This document shows positions 22,310 to 33,599 of a stretch of DNA of 64,000 nucleotides, piece by piece. A model generated the notes under the pieces. That model was given only the letters and a program-made list of their open reading frames with translations. It was not told where the DNA came from and searched no databases. Within the stretch, counting starts at the first letter, position 1. Each line of letters begins with the position of its first letter. The stretch covers positions 25,185,256 to 25,249,255 of the forward strand of contig OY482848.1 in assembly GCA_960531495.1 (NCBI GenBank), in the 5' to 3' direction. A program made the translations under genes and the position numbers. Origin of the DNA: Zeus faber. Lineage: Eukaryota > Chordata > Actinopteri > Zeiformes > Zeidae.

Positions 22310-23040
22310 TGAATGTACAAGTGACCAGAGCATATGTAGACTTGTTCATGTGTCATCAACACGATCAGTAGCTTAGTATTGCTGGTTAAGAAGCCTGATA
22401 TCCTGGAGATAAAAATAGTTTTGGAGTCCAGTGGCCCATGCTTGAATGCTTCATCTAACAGAGCAGCAATCTGAACAGTCGATAGCCTGGGTAGCTGTAG
22501 TCTTTTATGATTTTCGGTGCTTTCCTAGGGCATCGTGAGAGAGGGTGCTCTCAATGGTGCATCTATAGAAGTTAGTGATACTTTTGGCAGACATGCTTCT
22601 TGTGTCTCCTCAGGAACTATACACACTGCCTGGACCAGGTGAGATCCTCTCTGATGAACACATAGAGGAACTTGAAGCAGAAGACTCTCCATATGAACTC
22701 CATCGATGTGTATGGGGGCATGATCCCTTCCCTGCTGCTTCCTGAAGTCCTTATACATTTCCTTAGTCTTGCAGATGTTGAGAGAAATGTTGTTGTCCTG
22801 GCACCATGTTGCCATGACGCTGATCTCCTCTTGGGAGGCGGTCTCATCATTGTTGGAGATGAGACCTAGGATGGTCGTGTCCTCTGCAAACTTGAGGATG
22901 ATGTTGGAGGAGGATGTTGGAGGATGTGGCCACACAGTCATACGTGATCAGGATGTACAGGAGGGAACTGATTACACAGCCCTGACACAGTACAATAGTG
23001 AATTGACTATGAGGACTCTTATTTTGAAAGTAATGTTCTG
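22310..23040 (-). mobile_element. L2/Rex-like LINE fragment (minus)
   Basis: On the minus strand it encodes NIILKFAEDTTILGLISNNDE (RT active-site region with A-E-D in place of ADD), CQDNNISLNICKTKEMYKDFRK and later the 3' region. Frames are broken. The 3' part (22310-22620) is homologous to 33965-34350. Confidence 0.68.
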
Positions 23041-24202
23041 AAAAGATATAATGAAGTGCAACTTAATTTTTGGATGCAGTGGTGGATGAGGGGGACCATC
23101 CTGTTGACCTCGCTGGGGATGTGTTATCAAACCCTTTGGAAAAACAGGTTCAGCCGAATAGCTCAATGTAAACAACAACAAAAATGGAATGTGAAATAAG
23201 AAGGCCTTCATCCAACATCTAGCATAGTCATACTCTAGCATCTAGCAAACATCTAGTTTAATATTAGAAGTACAGATGTCGTGTGGGCCCTCTGTAATTT
23301 TATTGGTTAACTGTTAATAATAGTATGCTTATTTATGCATATTGACCTGTAATATGAGGGTGTGCTTCATGGACTATTTGGGACAGTGGGATCAATGTTT
23401 TTGCTGGTGGGTAGTTTTCCATATGGTTAGGCGCTAATCAGCACGACCCAGCTGATGACAACAAGACACAGCTGTTGCCAATGGGCAAGGACAGCGGACG
23501 ACAACCGATTGGTTACTTCATAAACGGACGGTAAATAAAAGATGCCGATTGGAACTCAAGCGGGAGTTCACAGCGAGCCGCCAGGGGAGGACGAGTTCCC
23601 TGCGAGTCGCTGGGATCGGCTACTCGGTGCTGACACAGACGCGACGTCGGACTGTTCCGGCCCGGTTCTCTGCAGTGTGTTGACGGAGAAGACGAGTCGA
23701 CGAAAGACATATGTTCTGCGATCTCAAACACTTCCTAAAGGAACGGTGACTTCTGGAATCCAGTAGCGCTTTTGTGTGAGTGGGCCGCCCCACCAATGAA
23801 ACGGGAAGGCTCATACTTTGTCTGTTTGTTCTGTCAGCTACAGCGATCGATCCCCTCCTGGAATCCCCAGAGTGACGTCAGCCCTACGTGGGACTCCGGG
23901 CCACTCCCATGCCAACGCCCCGCCTGCTGTCAAAGTAAAAGTCCTGGCTGCTTGGGATCGACTCAACTTAGGAGCCCCGCAACTGGTGCACGTTCTGCCA
24001 GGTCTGCGGTGACCATCGGCGGATCCCACTTTGCCTTGCTTATGTCCTTAATTTCGGTCGGGAGGGACCCCGACCGAACGGACGACTTATCTTTCTGTCT
24101 GTTTGTGCCCTTAGTATCTTGTACCTTGTGGTAACCTGCCAAAGTGTTAGATTTGGGGGTAGGCCTTAGGCAGGCCACCAGTAAGGTTAGTGCAGTCCAT
24201 AA

Positions 24203-24405
24203 ACTATGGGGATGGTAGCTCAGGCGGTAGGGCTGGTGGTCTAGTGATCTAAAGGTTGCTGGTTCGATCCCAGGCTCCTCCTGCTAGCATGCTGTAGTGT
24301 CCTTGAGCAAGACACTTAACCCCTAATTGCTCCTGATGGCTGCGTCCGTCGGTGTTTGAACAATTGTAAGTCGCTTTGGATAAAAGCGTCTGCTAAATGT
24401 AAATG
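24203..24405 (+). mobile_element. tRNA-derived SINE inserted in the LTR
   Basis: It starts GGGGATGGTAGCTCAGGCGG (A-box-like). B box GGTTCGATCCC follows, then the body with GTCCTTGAGCAAGACACTTAACCC and the common fish tail GTCGCTTTGGATAAAAGCGTCTGCTAAATG. The 3' LTR of the same element has the empty site (CCATAATTTAC), which gives an ATAA duplication. Confidence 0.88.
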
Positions 24406-24474
24406 ATAATTTACGCGTACAGCTGGTGTGCTGGTTTGAGAGATTTGTGGTAGTTCAGTCACAAATCTAACGAA

Positions 24475-24665
24475 GGTTTGCCGTGAATGCATTTTTATAC
24501 AGTTTGCCGTGAATGCATTTTTATACGTTTGCCGTGAATGCATTTTTATACGTTTGCCGTGGATGCATTTTTATACGTTTGCCGTGGATGCATTTTTATA
24601 CGTTTGCCGTGGATGCACATTTTAATGCAGCTTGCCGTGAATGCCTTTTTATACAGTTGCCGTCT
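24475..24665. repeat. 25-bp minisatellite in 5' LTR
   Basis: Seven full and one partial unit of GTTTGCCGTGAATGCATTTT plus TATAC. Variants have GTGGATG. Confidence 0.92.
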
Positions 24666-24926
24666 CGTAAGTCCCGTGCATATACTCGCGGTAATTTAGA
24701 CCTAGACTGCTGTGTGGTTGTCATCGGCTTTAGGCCCCCTTATCCAGTGCAATTGGTGGAGTTATTTTAATGGATGAATTGTAATAAAATAACTTCTTAA
24801 TTGACGCTCGCTGCCTCTGTGTTGTGGTTTGTCCCGGGATTTCCTGCATCAACTGGGTTGTCCATAAGACTTTGCGACACCCGCTTTTCTTGGCGTTGTC
24901 GGCAGGATCCCAGTAACACCCACAAC

Positions 24927-25922
24927 ATGGAGGGCGCTAGGCCAGGTGATGGACCCAAGCCAGAGCCTAGACCAGGAGGCCACACAGTGATGATGCCATG
25001 GTTCATGGGGGGGGCCTGGATCCCCAAGTTTAGCAGCAAAGGAGGAGCCATTGCCTTTGGGGAACGGAAGACACAGATGGAGGCCTATCTCCGGGCACAG
25101 GGGCTACATGGCCAACAGAGGGTGGATTTTGTCCTGAGTGCTTTAGAGGGTGAAGCAAAGCAGGAAGTACAACTGGCTGCACCCGCCAACAAAGTCACCG
25201 ACGAGAGAATCTTCACCCTGCTGAAGGGCTTATATGGGGGAGCCACGTCGGTGGCACAGCTCCGGGCGCAATTCTTCCAGTGCCGACAAGGGACTTATGA
25301 GGGGGTGGGAGCTTTCACTCTCCGGCTGTGAGGATTACACCATCGTTGGCGAGCGGCTGACCCAGGCCCAGCGGATGGAGATGACGAGATGCTTCGTGCA
25401 CAGTTTGCAATGGGCCTACGGCCCAGCCCCATTCAACAGGAGCTCCAGCGTCAGCTGCGACGCAGACCAGATATGTCGTTTACAGCCACGTACACCGAAG
25501 CCAAGGTACTCGAGCAGGAGCGGGACCAAATGGAGCTACAAGCATGCCGGGTGGATGCACAAAGATCGGCCGCCGCCCCCCCTGCAGTTGACTCCTCCTG
25601 GCAGCAGTGGAAGGAGACCTTTAAGTTGGAATTACAGCAAGATCTAAAAGAGCAGCTGTCCGCTCTTGGTAAGATCCTGGTACAAGACCTCCGGAATCTG
25701 CAGCTTCGAGATCACCAGGTAGACCCGCCCGTAAGGGAGCGTCGGGTCCAGGACACTGCCCCCACCACCTCCAGACCTCGACCAGTCTGGAGAGCCCAAG
25801 GGGAGTCACAGTTGTACCGATGGGATGCAGAAGGCCGGCCCATCTGTCGTGATTGTGGTGAGTCAGGCCACATTCAGCGACGCTGCCCCCGGAGGCAGTG
25901 CCCGTCTAACCCGGGTTTTTAG
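24927..25922 (+). pseudogene. Gypsy D gag, frameshifted
   Basis: It starts MEGARPGDGPKPEPRPGG. The capsid-like part includes AYLRAQGLHGQQRVDFVLSALEGEA. A frame break near 25325-25390 (stop at 25331) is followed by a second frame with LRPSPIQQELQRQLRRRPDM, a Gln/Glu-rich coiled-coil-like stretch and a CCHC zinc knuckle (CRDCGESGHIQRRC). The knuckle is at about 25849-25890. Confidence 0.78.
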
Positions 25923-25936
25923 CACCCTCGGTTGCT

Positions 25937-26510
25937 GTGGGGCAAGCCACCGGGGAAAACGGGACCCAGACTGCTGCTCAGAGGCCCTCGATGGTAGGAG
26001 AATGCCCCCAAGTAGAGATTAGGGTACAAGGTAAGAAGATCCCCTGTATTTTAGATACTGGGTCTCAAGTCACACTGTTTAGCTACTCCTTTTTCCAAAA
26101 GTACTTTGGAGCAGGCAAAATCCATAATGCGGAAGAAATCCCTTGGCTCACCCTGAGGGCAGCCAACGGCCTGACCATACCGTATGTCGGCTATACAATC
26201 CTCAATTTTGAAGTAGGTGGGGTTCAGCTAGTGGATAAGGGGGTGGTGATTGTGAAGGACTGCTGCATGGGGGCTGACTGCGGGATACTGGGAATGAACA
26301 TCATTTCTGACTGGCAGCAGGTGTTCCAGGGAAATCACCCCGGGGAGACGGCATTCCGGTCGACCAACAGCCAAACCGCAGGGGCAGCTTGGGCTCAGGC
26401 ATTCGCCACCTGCAGACGGACCTTGGTGCCGGGACCAGGATTCCATTTCCAAGGAGTCACCAAGCTGGAACCGCAGCCACCAGTCATCCTCCCCCCTGAG
26501 ATAGAGGTGT
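25937..26510 (+). pseudogene. Gypsy D aspartic protease
   Basis: The domain is visible as VEIRVQGKKIPCILDTGSQVTLFS (D-T-G-S catalytic loop intact), then a flap-like region (TIPYVGYTILNFEVGG) and CGILGMNIIS (hydrophobic-hydrophobic-G motif). The frame stays open into the pol linker and then shifts. Confidence 0.8.
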
Positions 26511-27638
26511 TTGCTGTGGACCAAGGTCACCCAAGGCAGTGGTCACCCCGACTGCGTAGTGATGGTGGAGGATCTGGACGAAGCGGATCACGAGTGGCGA
26601 GTGGCCAGAACCCTTGGCTGGATGCGACAAGGAAGAGACGCCGTCCGACTGTGCAACCCAAACCCCTATCCAGTCCCGCTCCCACAGGGCCGACCCTTGG
26701 CCGCCGTGGTCCAGGTAGCAGCCGAAGAGGTGCAAGGCCAGCATGAGATGGTGCTAACCAGCCCGGAGCCAGCGGTGGTGGAAGTGGCTGTACAGCCAGT
26801 TAAAGCCGAGGAGACGGGCAGTCATCCAGCCTTGGCGTTGCAAGGGGAAGACTTGTCTTCCTCCCAGCAGAAGCAGCTGACTGCCTTGTTACGTAAATGG
26901 GCCCCTGTCTTCCCAGCCCATGAAGATGATTTTGGGCGGACCAGTGCGGTCCTGCACCAGATCCCTACGGGCACTGCAGCACCAGTGCGTGAGCGATACC
27001 ACCCTGTTCCACCACGGATGTACCCCGAGCTGCGTGCACTCTTGCAAGGCATGCTAGAGAAAGGGGTGGTGAAGGAGAGTTCAAGCCCCTGGGCCGCCCC
27101 GATCGTGCTGGTGCATAAGAAGGATGATTCCTGGTGCTTTTGCGTCGATTATCGGAAATTGAACACCCTGACGCATAAGGACGCCTACCCCCTGCCACGA
27201 ATCGAGGAGTCCCTCACCACACTGAAAAAAGTGGCCTGGTATTCCACCTCTTATCTGGCGTGTGGGTATTGGCAGGTCGAAGTGGATCCTCGGGACCAAG
27301 AGAAAACCGCGTTCACCACGCTCCTCGGCTTGTACCAGTTCGAGGGGATGCCCTTTGGGCTGTGCAATGCCCCAGCCACATTCCAGCGCCTGATGCAACG
27401 CTGTCTTGGCAACCAGGTGAATGATTTTCTATTAGTTTACCTGGATGATGTCATAGTGTTTTCATCTGACTTTGACAGCCACCTGGAACACCTGGAGCAG
27501 GTCTTCAAGCGCCTGCAAGCCCACGGACTCAAGCTTCAACCCCAGAAGTGTCACCTCTTCTGGCGGGAGGTCCGCTACCTGGGCCATGTAGTCGTCAACG
27601 TGGTGTCGCTACAGACCCCGAGAAGACGGTGGCAGTAG
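26511..27638 (+). pseudogene. Gypsy D reverse transcriptase, catalytic Asp missing
   Basis: A long open frame with FCVDYRKLNTLTHKDAYPLPRIEE, MPFGLCNAPATFQRLM and YLDDVIVF (YxDD intact). The first catalytic motif, normally S-T-x-D-L-A-x-G-Y-W, reads STSYLACGYW: codon 27252-27254 is TAT (Tyr) in place of Asp. A frameshift at about 27595 leads into RNase H. Confidence 0.85.
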
Positions 27639-28726
27639 CAGAGTGGCCTGTCCCCCGCACTGTGAAGCAAGTGCGCTCCTTCCTGGGCTTTGCAGGCTAT
27701 TATCGGAGATTTATATCAGGATTTTCTAAAATAGCCAGCCCCCTCCATCGCCTCCTCGAGGGCACCGCTGGAGTAAAGTCTGCCACAGTCCAGTGGACGG
27801 AGGGCTGCCAGACGGCATTTGAAAGGCTCAAGATTGCCTTACTGGATGACCCGATCCTGGCATACGCTGACTTCAACCTGCCCTTCCGGGTGTATGTCGA
27901 CGCCAGTCTAGAGGGTCTGGGAGCTGTGCTATCTCAAACCCAAGACGGAAAAGAAAGGGTGATTGCCTACGCAAGCCGCAGTTTGCACCCAGCGGAACGG
28001 AATGACCAGAACTACAGCTCATTTAAGCTGGAGCTGCTGGGGCTCAAGTGGGCAGTCACTGAGAAGTTCAAAGACTATCTCTGGGGGGCAGAGATTGAGG
28101 TGGTCACCGACAACAACCCCTTGGTGCACCTGGCAACGGCGACCCTCGGGGCTACCGAGCAGAGGTGGGTGGCACAGCTTTCCAACTACCGCTATGTTGT
28201 AAAATACCGCCTAGGCAATAGAAACGGGAATGCAGACGCTCTGTCCCGCCTGCCGGGGGAAGCCATGGTGTCTGCAGTCGAGGCTGGTCTGGACCTACAA
28301 CCCCAGGGAGGTGAATCTGCATCACCGCCACCCCACACTGAAGAGGCTGTGCCCCCTGCTGCACCCGCTAGTCGATGGAGGGACGTGCAGCGTGCAGATC
28401 CCGACTTGCAGCAACTGCATGATTGGAAGAACCGGCGTGCTTGCCCGACGGATGGAGTACGCACCACCCTTTCCCGACCCTTACAGAGGCTGCTGGTAGA
28501 CTGGGAGGCGATCGAGGTCCGGGATGGGGTCCTGGTAAAGATGGGGAACGAGCCAGATACCGGTGCAGAGGCCCAACTAATCATTGTTCCAGGCAGTGCA
28601 GCCCCAGACATATGGGCCCAATATCATCGGGCTGCAGGGCATGCTAGCGCAGAGCGGACCCTGAGCCTCCTGAGGCGACGCTTCTTCTGGGCCGGGATGG
28701 CCACCGACAGCAGCAACTGGACTTAA
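27548..28726 (+). pseudogene. Gypsy D RNase H and integrase start
   Basis: The connection is VAEWPVPRTVKQVRSFLGFAGYYRRF. RNase H has YVDASLEGLGAVLSQ, FKLELLGLKWAV and VTDNNPLVHL, and ends with RNGNADALSRLPG. The integrase N-terminal finger starts with HRAAGHASAERTLSLLRRRFFW and breaks off at a stop (28726). Confidence 0.85.
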
Positions 28727-29912
28727 GACTGTGTGGCGTATGCAGTAAGCAAGGCTGGCCCAGAAGTGAGAGCTCCCCTTCAATCCATACAAACTACTTC
28801 CCCGTTTGAAGTTGTGGGGTTGGACTATTTGTCATTAGGCAGACCAGGCGACATGTAACCCTACATCCTGGTTATTACTGACCTTTTCTCCCGTTATGCG
28901 GTAGCAGTACCCACCCGAGACCAATCCGCTGGCACTACTGTGAAGGCCCTGTGGGCCGCATTCATCCAGACGTTCGGCTGCCCGGAGCGGATTTTGTCAG
29001 ACAGAGGGGGAGCATTCGAGTCCGAACTGATGCAGCAGCTCTGTGCCCTGTATGGGTGTGTTAAGAGCCGGACAACCGCATACCATCTACAGGGTAATGG
29101 GGCTGTCGAGCGGTTCAACCAGACTTTGCTGTCCCTGCTTGCATATGGAGGAGCAGTCCCAGTGGTCAGCCAAGATGCCTGCGCTGGTACAGCTATATAA
29201 TAGCACTATTCATAGTGCCACTGGGCTAACTCCCCATTTCGTGATATTTGGTAGGCACGCCAGGCTCCCTGTGGATCTGTGTGTGGATGTTCGGCCTCCC
29301 CAGCAGCGCACCACCCTAGATGGATGGGTCCCACATCACCACCGAGCCTTGACTGCCGCCTATCACCGGGTGCAAGCACGCACCCATCAGAGGCAGGCCT
29401 GGGACCAGGCACGCTACAACCGGAGGGCCCGGGCCACTGAATTACTGCCAGGGGAGCGGGTCCTAGTCCGAAATTTCCGCCGTCGGGCTAGGGGCAAGCT
29501 GGAGCCTAGGTGGGTCCCCTCTCCTTTTGTGGTTCTTTCTCAGTTGCGTCCTGAGCAGCCAGTCTATCGCATCCGGCCTGAGGGGAAGGAAGGGCCTGTC
29601 CGCACCATGCACCGGAACAATCTGCGTCCCTGCCCGACTGGTCTCCAGGGTCCTCCTCCGCCCCTGTTGAGACTCGCAGCTGGACCACCAAGGGAGGGAA
29701 CAGACCCGCCACCCCGATGGCCAGGGATGGGAGTGCTGCCCCCTTCACCACGTCCAGAGCCTCCTCTAGCCCCAGGCCCAGACAGACAGATTCCGGCCCC
29801 CGAGACTCAAGGAAATCTCCAACAAGATGAGGAGATACTGGGGGAAGTTGTGCCTCTGGTCAGGCGCTCGCAACGGTCCAATCACGGGGTACCTCCCCAA
29901 AGATATGAGTGA
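28727..29912 (+). pseudogene. Gypsy D integrase core and C-terminus, frameshifted
   Basis: The core shows VVGLDYLSLGRPGD (first Asp context), then ILSDRGGAFESELMQQL (second Asp) and HLQGNGAVERFNQTLL (Glu) in frame 28940-29200. A frameshift leads to frame 29043-29912 with YNSTIHSATGLTPHFVIFGR, GERVLVRNFRRRARGKLEPRW and a Pro-rich tail to the stop at 29912. Confidence 0.82.
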
Positions 29913-29958
29913 GTAGCAGTTGGGTTGGGACAACCACCATTTAAGTGGGGGGGAATTA

Positions 29959-31329
29959 TGTCGTGTGGGCCCTCTGTAATTTTATTGGTTAACTGTTAAT
30001 AATAGTATGCTTATTTATGCATATTGACCTGTAATATGAGGGTGTGCTTCATGGACTATTTGGGACAGTGGGATCAATGTTTTTGCTGGTGGGTAGTTTT
30101 CCATATGGTTAGGCGCTAATCAGCACGACCCAGCTGATGACAACAAGACACAGCTGTTGCCAATGGGCAAGGACAGCGGACGACAACCGATTGGTTACTT
30201 CATAAACGGACGGTAAATAAAAGATGCCGATTGGAACTCAAGCGGGAGTTCACAGCGAGCTGCCAGGGGAGGACGAGTTCCCTGCGAGTCGCTGGGATCG
30301 GCTACTCGGTGCTGACACGGACGCGACGTCTGACTGTTCCGGCCCGGTTCTCTGCAGTGTGTTGACGGAGAAGACGAGTCGACGAAAGACATATGTTCTG
30401 CGATCTCAAACACTTCCTAAAGGAACGGTGACTTCTGGAATCCAGTAGCGCTTTTGTGTGAGAGGGCCGCCCCACCAATGAAACGGGAAGGCTCATACTT
30501 TGTCTGTTTGTTCTGTCAGCTACAGCGATCGATCCCCTCCTGGAATCCCCAGAGTGACGTCAGCCCTACGTGGGACTCCGGGCCACTCCCATGCCAACGC
30601 CCCGCCTGCTGTCAAAGTAAAAGTCCTGGCTGCTTGGGATCGACTCAACTTAGGAGCCCCGCAACTGGTGCACGTTCTGCCAGGTCTGCGGTGACCATCG
30701 GCGGATCCCACTTTGCCTTGCTTATGTCCTTAATTTCGGTCGGGAGGGACCCCGACCGAACGGACGACTTATCTTTCTGTCTGTTTGTGCCCTTAGTATT
30801 TTGTACCTTGTGGTAACCTGCCAAAGTGTTAGATTTGGGGGTAGGCCTTAGGCAGGCCACCAGTAAGGTTAGTGCAGTCCATAATTTACACGTACGGCTG
30901 GTGTGCTGGTTTGAGAGATTTGTGGTAGTTCAGTCATAAATCTAACGAAGGTTTGCCGTGAATGCATTTTTATACAGTTTGCCGTGAATGCATTTTTATT
31001 CGTTTGCCGTGAATGCATTTTTATACGTTTGCCGAGGATGCATTTTTATACGTTTGCCGTGGATGCACATTTTTATGCAGCTTGCCGTGAATGCATTTTT
31101 ATACAGTTGCCGTCTCGTAAGTCCCGTGCATATACTCGCGGTAATTTAGACCTAGACTGCTGTGTGGTTGTCATCGGCTTTAGGCCCCCTTATCCAGTGC
31201 AATTGGTGGAGTTATTTTAATGGATGAATTGTAATAAAATAACTTCTTAATTGACGCTCGCTGCCTCTGTGTTGTGGTGTGTCCTGGGATTTCCTGCATC
31301 AACTGGGTTGTCCATAAGACTTCGCGACA
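29959..31329 (+). repeat. 3' LTR of Gypsy D
   Basis: Near-identical to 23277-24879 without the SINE. It follows the polypurine tract GTGGGGGGGAATTA. A likely transcription/poly(A) region near its end holds AATAAAATAACTTC (about 31233). Confidence 0.9.
30952..31115. repeat. 25-bp minisatellite in 3' LTR
   Basis: Six full and one partial unit of the same motif as in the 5' LTR, one unit fewer. Confidence 0.92.
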
Positions 31330-31562
31330 CAGATGCTTAACTTCACAGTTATATGTACACCCTTTGAAGTTAACAAAGACTTTACCTCCTTTCTTCTTAT
31401 TGCTCTGTTTCTGCCAGTCCATCCGCACCAGCATGAAGATGGCTAACTCGACAGAACAGTCAAATATATTATATATCATTCATGTCTGTGAAACAAAACA
31501 AGCTGCACTCAAGCTGTGGTAAAAGCTTTGGCTGCACACCAAAGCGGAAAACCAGCGGTGAT

Positions 31563-31700
31563 GCTTTGTCCTGGTGAATGCGAGGGCTACCAAGTGGCTT
31601 TTCCCAGGTTCCCTGACACAGAGACACAGGCGATGTTTATGAAGCATAGCAGTTTATTGGTCCAATTACCTATACCCAAGACAGTTTATTGTAGAGTGTG
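31563..31700 (+). mobile_element. LINE endonuclease fragment
   Basis: TTTGTCCTGGTGAATGC... to GACACAGGCGAT is closely similar to 34964-35033. It reads as part of a LINE endonuclease (LVNARVTKW-like). Confidence 0.5.
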
Positions 31701-31829
31701 GGCAAGATAGAACAAGCCTGGAGCAGATGGAAACATGTCATGACAAGGGTTCCTCCTGTGTGTGTCTGTGTTTTGGGATGGGTGATTTGACCTGTGCTCG
31801 TTGATTACTCTGACGAGCAACAGGCGTAC

Positions 31830-32480
31830 AGCAACCCTTGATCCTGGGCCCAATTACTAGATCCAAGACAGGTGTGGATGCTTAAACCACACCAACCCAG
31901 TCCTAGGGAGCACAAGAATACCCCGCACCACCAGGGCGCACAGATACAACCCACCCCCAAGTGCAGGCACAAGACGCAGCCAGATGCACGGAACCCAGGC
32001 CACGGGCGCCAGGCACGAACCGCAGGCCCTGCCGACGCCAGCCGGCTGCCAGATATATGGACCCACCACTCGCCGCAGAGAAGCCGCACAGCAGGAGCAA
32101 AGGCTGACAGCCACCCCCTGCACCCCAACCCACACCCACGACAGCAAGCAGCCCCCAAGGGGGGCCTGGAAGGCCCCTGGCAGCACTCTCCACAGCCCTG
32201 CCAGGTCACAGCACACCATAAGCCACCAGGCACAGGTTGCCAGGACACCTCACACCGAGCCACCAGCGACCCGCCACCCTGGAAAACCCCAGTGCTCAAT
32301 GTGTGCTGTCGGCAATTGCAGTTAAAATTGCGGGTTATGGGGGTACGAGACCTCCAAGCAAGTCAAACCCGAATCACTTTCACCCCTCCTGCCCTGCAGA
32401 CACTGGTCTGGTGGGGTGTTGTTTGTAGTAGGATTGGCGAGTGTATGTGTTCTCGGCTAATATCAAAATTCCCGGACAGA
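31830..32480 (-). repeat. Inverted copy of the L1 G-rich 3' region
   Basis: The reverse complement matches 19720-20560 with divergence and gaps. Shared marks include AATTTTAACTGCAATTG and the CACATACAC/CCAATCCTAC region. It is C-rich on the plus strand. Confidence 0.72.
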
Positions 32481-32889
32481 CTAGAAGCATGTCGGGGTAA
32501 GGAGTGTGATGGGCTGGAGTGCTTTTAATCGGTGGTGTGTCCACCGTGTGTCCACGTCCAGAATGAGTCCATTGATTAATCGAACGCGGATGGCGTTGCT
32601 TTCTCGGGCGAATTTAAAAAAAGAATAAATAAAAATAAAAAACATTTATCTAATACAATGATTTTTCTTATTCATCCGGTTTCAGGCAGTCTTGTGCTAT
32701 GTGTTTATCGTGCATGTTCATATTGCGATGACAATGAAAATACAATTGATCATGCATCCATATACGGCACACCCCACCGGGTGCGAATGCCCCCGCCGAG
32801 ACGAAACCTGGACATAAACAAATTGGATGATGATGTCACAAAGCGCCCAGCTCCACAAACTAATCAAGGTACCCCAACGTTCTTCTACT

Positions 32890-33580
32890 GAACATAATGC
32901 ATAATGACGTGGCTCTCGGGCCCGTTTTCCCGTGATAAAGCAAAACTGTTTCTTAGAATTTCCGCAAGTTGGACCAACTGCAAACTGGCACTAGCACCAT
33001 TCCAGATCCAGCACTCGTTTTTTGGGGGGGTATTTGCATGTCTGTGGTTTAGGCGTGGCTTCCTCCCTTGGCATTCTCCAGCTCCCTCCTGATTGCGGAT
33101 CGTTCACCTCACCTGCCCAGTCTGCACATCTGCCTTCAATCGACTCCACAGTAAATCTACTCCAGTTCTCCATCCACTCATCACCAGATCGTTGTTTCAA
33201 CTACTGTGGTAGTCTCTCACTCTCAGCAGCTCTGCAATAGCATATTTAGAGTTATTCCTCGTGTTGTTAGCATACTTGTACTTACCGTGCTTCCTTGTGC
33301 TTCCAGGATAACTACCCTCCGGTCCATTTGCCTGCTTGCTTGTCTGCCTCGCCTGCTTTCTTACCTAACCCCCTGGGCTTATCCTTCACCAGCCACACTC
33401 ACTCCCTTGTCCGCCTGTCCTGCTCAGCTCAGCTCATCTCTGCGATCCACCATCGCCTCTCCACCTTCTGCCTTGCCTTCTATCCTCAATCCCGTTTACC
33501 CCTGCAATAAACCCCTTTTATATTATCTAATTCCATTATCCGTGCCTTTGTTTGGGTCTGCCATTACTGATCATAACATG
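32890..33580 (+). repeat. Solo LTR C2 (Gypsy-like)
   Basis: It shares its 5' half with 20983-21345. The 3' half has CTGCAATAAACCCC, then TTTGTTTGGGTCTGCC, and ends GATCATAACA. This layout resembles the R-U5 end of fish Gypsy LTRs. No internal coding sequence is attached. Confidence 0.5.
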
Positions 33581-33599
33581 TGGTTCATAAGACAAATTA

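Larger units (their letters stand above)
23277..24879 (+). repeat. 5' LTR of Gypsy D (with SINE)
   Basis: 1,603 bp, against 1,371 bp for the 3' LTR. The 232-bp difference equals the SINE with its duplication (207 bp) plus one 25-bp minisatellite unit. Confidence 0.9.
23277..31329 (+). mobile_element. Ty3/Gypsy element D, near full length
   Basis: Two LTRs (23277-24879 and 29959-31329) begin TGTCGTGTGG and end GCGACA. They are flanked by the 4-bp duplication CAGA (23273-23276 and 31330-31333). Between them: a PBS-like sequence (TGGCGTTGTCGGCAGGAT from about 24891), gag, protease, RT, RNase H, integrase and a polypurine tract (GTGGGGGGGAA, about 29945-29955). Several frameshifts break the ORFs, and the first RT Asp is replaced by Tyr. 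The LTRs are very similar apart from a SINE and one minisatellite unit, so the insertion is fairly recent. Confidence 0.9.

Noticed and set aside
24206..24275. A genuine tRNA gene
   Set aside because: The A and B boxes are present, but the sequence continues into a SINE body, recurs at 21346-21550 and does not fold into a normal tRNA cloverleaf by eye.
24475..24665. CRISPR-like direct repeats
   Set aside because: The units are contiguous without spacers, lie in a retrotransposon LTR, and the genome is a vertebrate.
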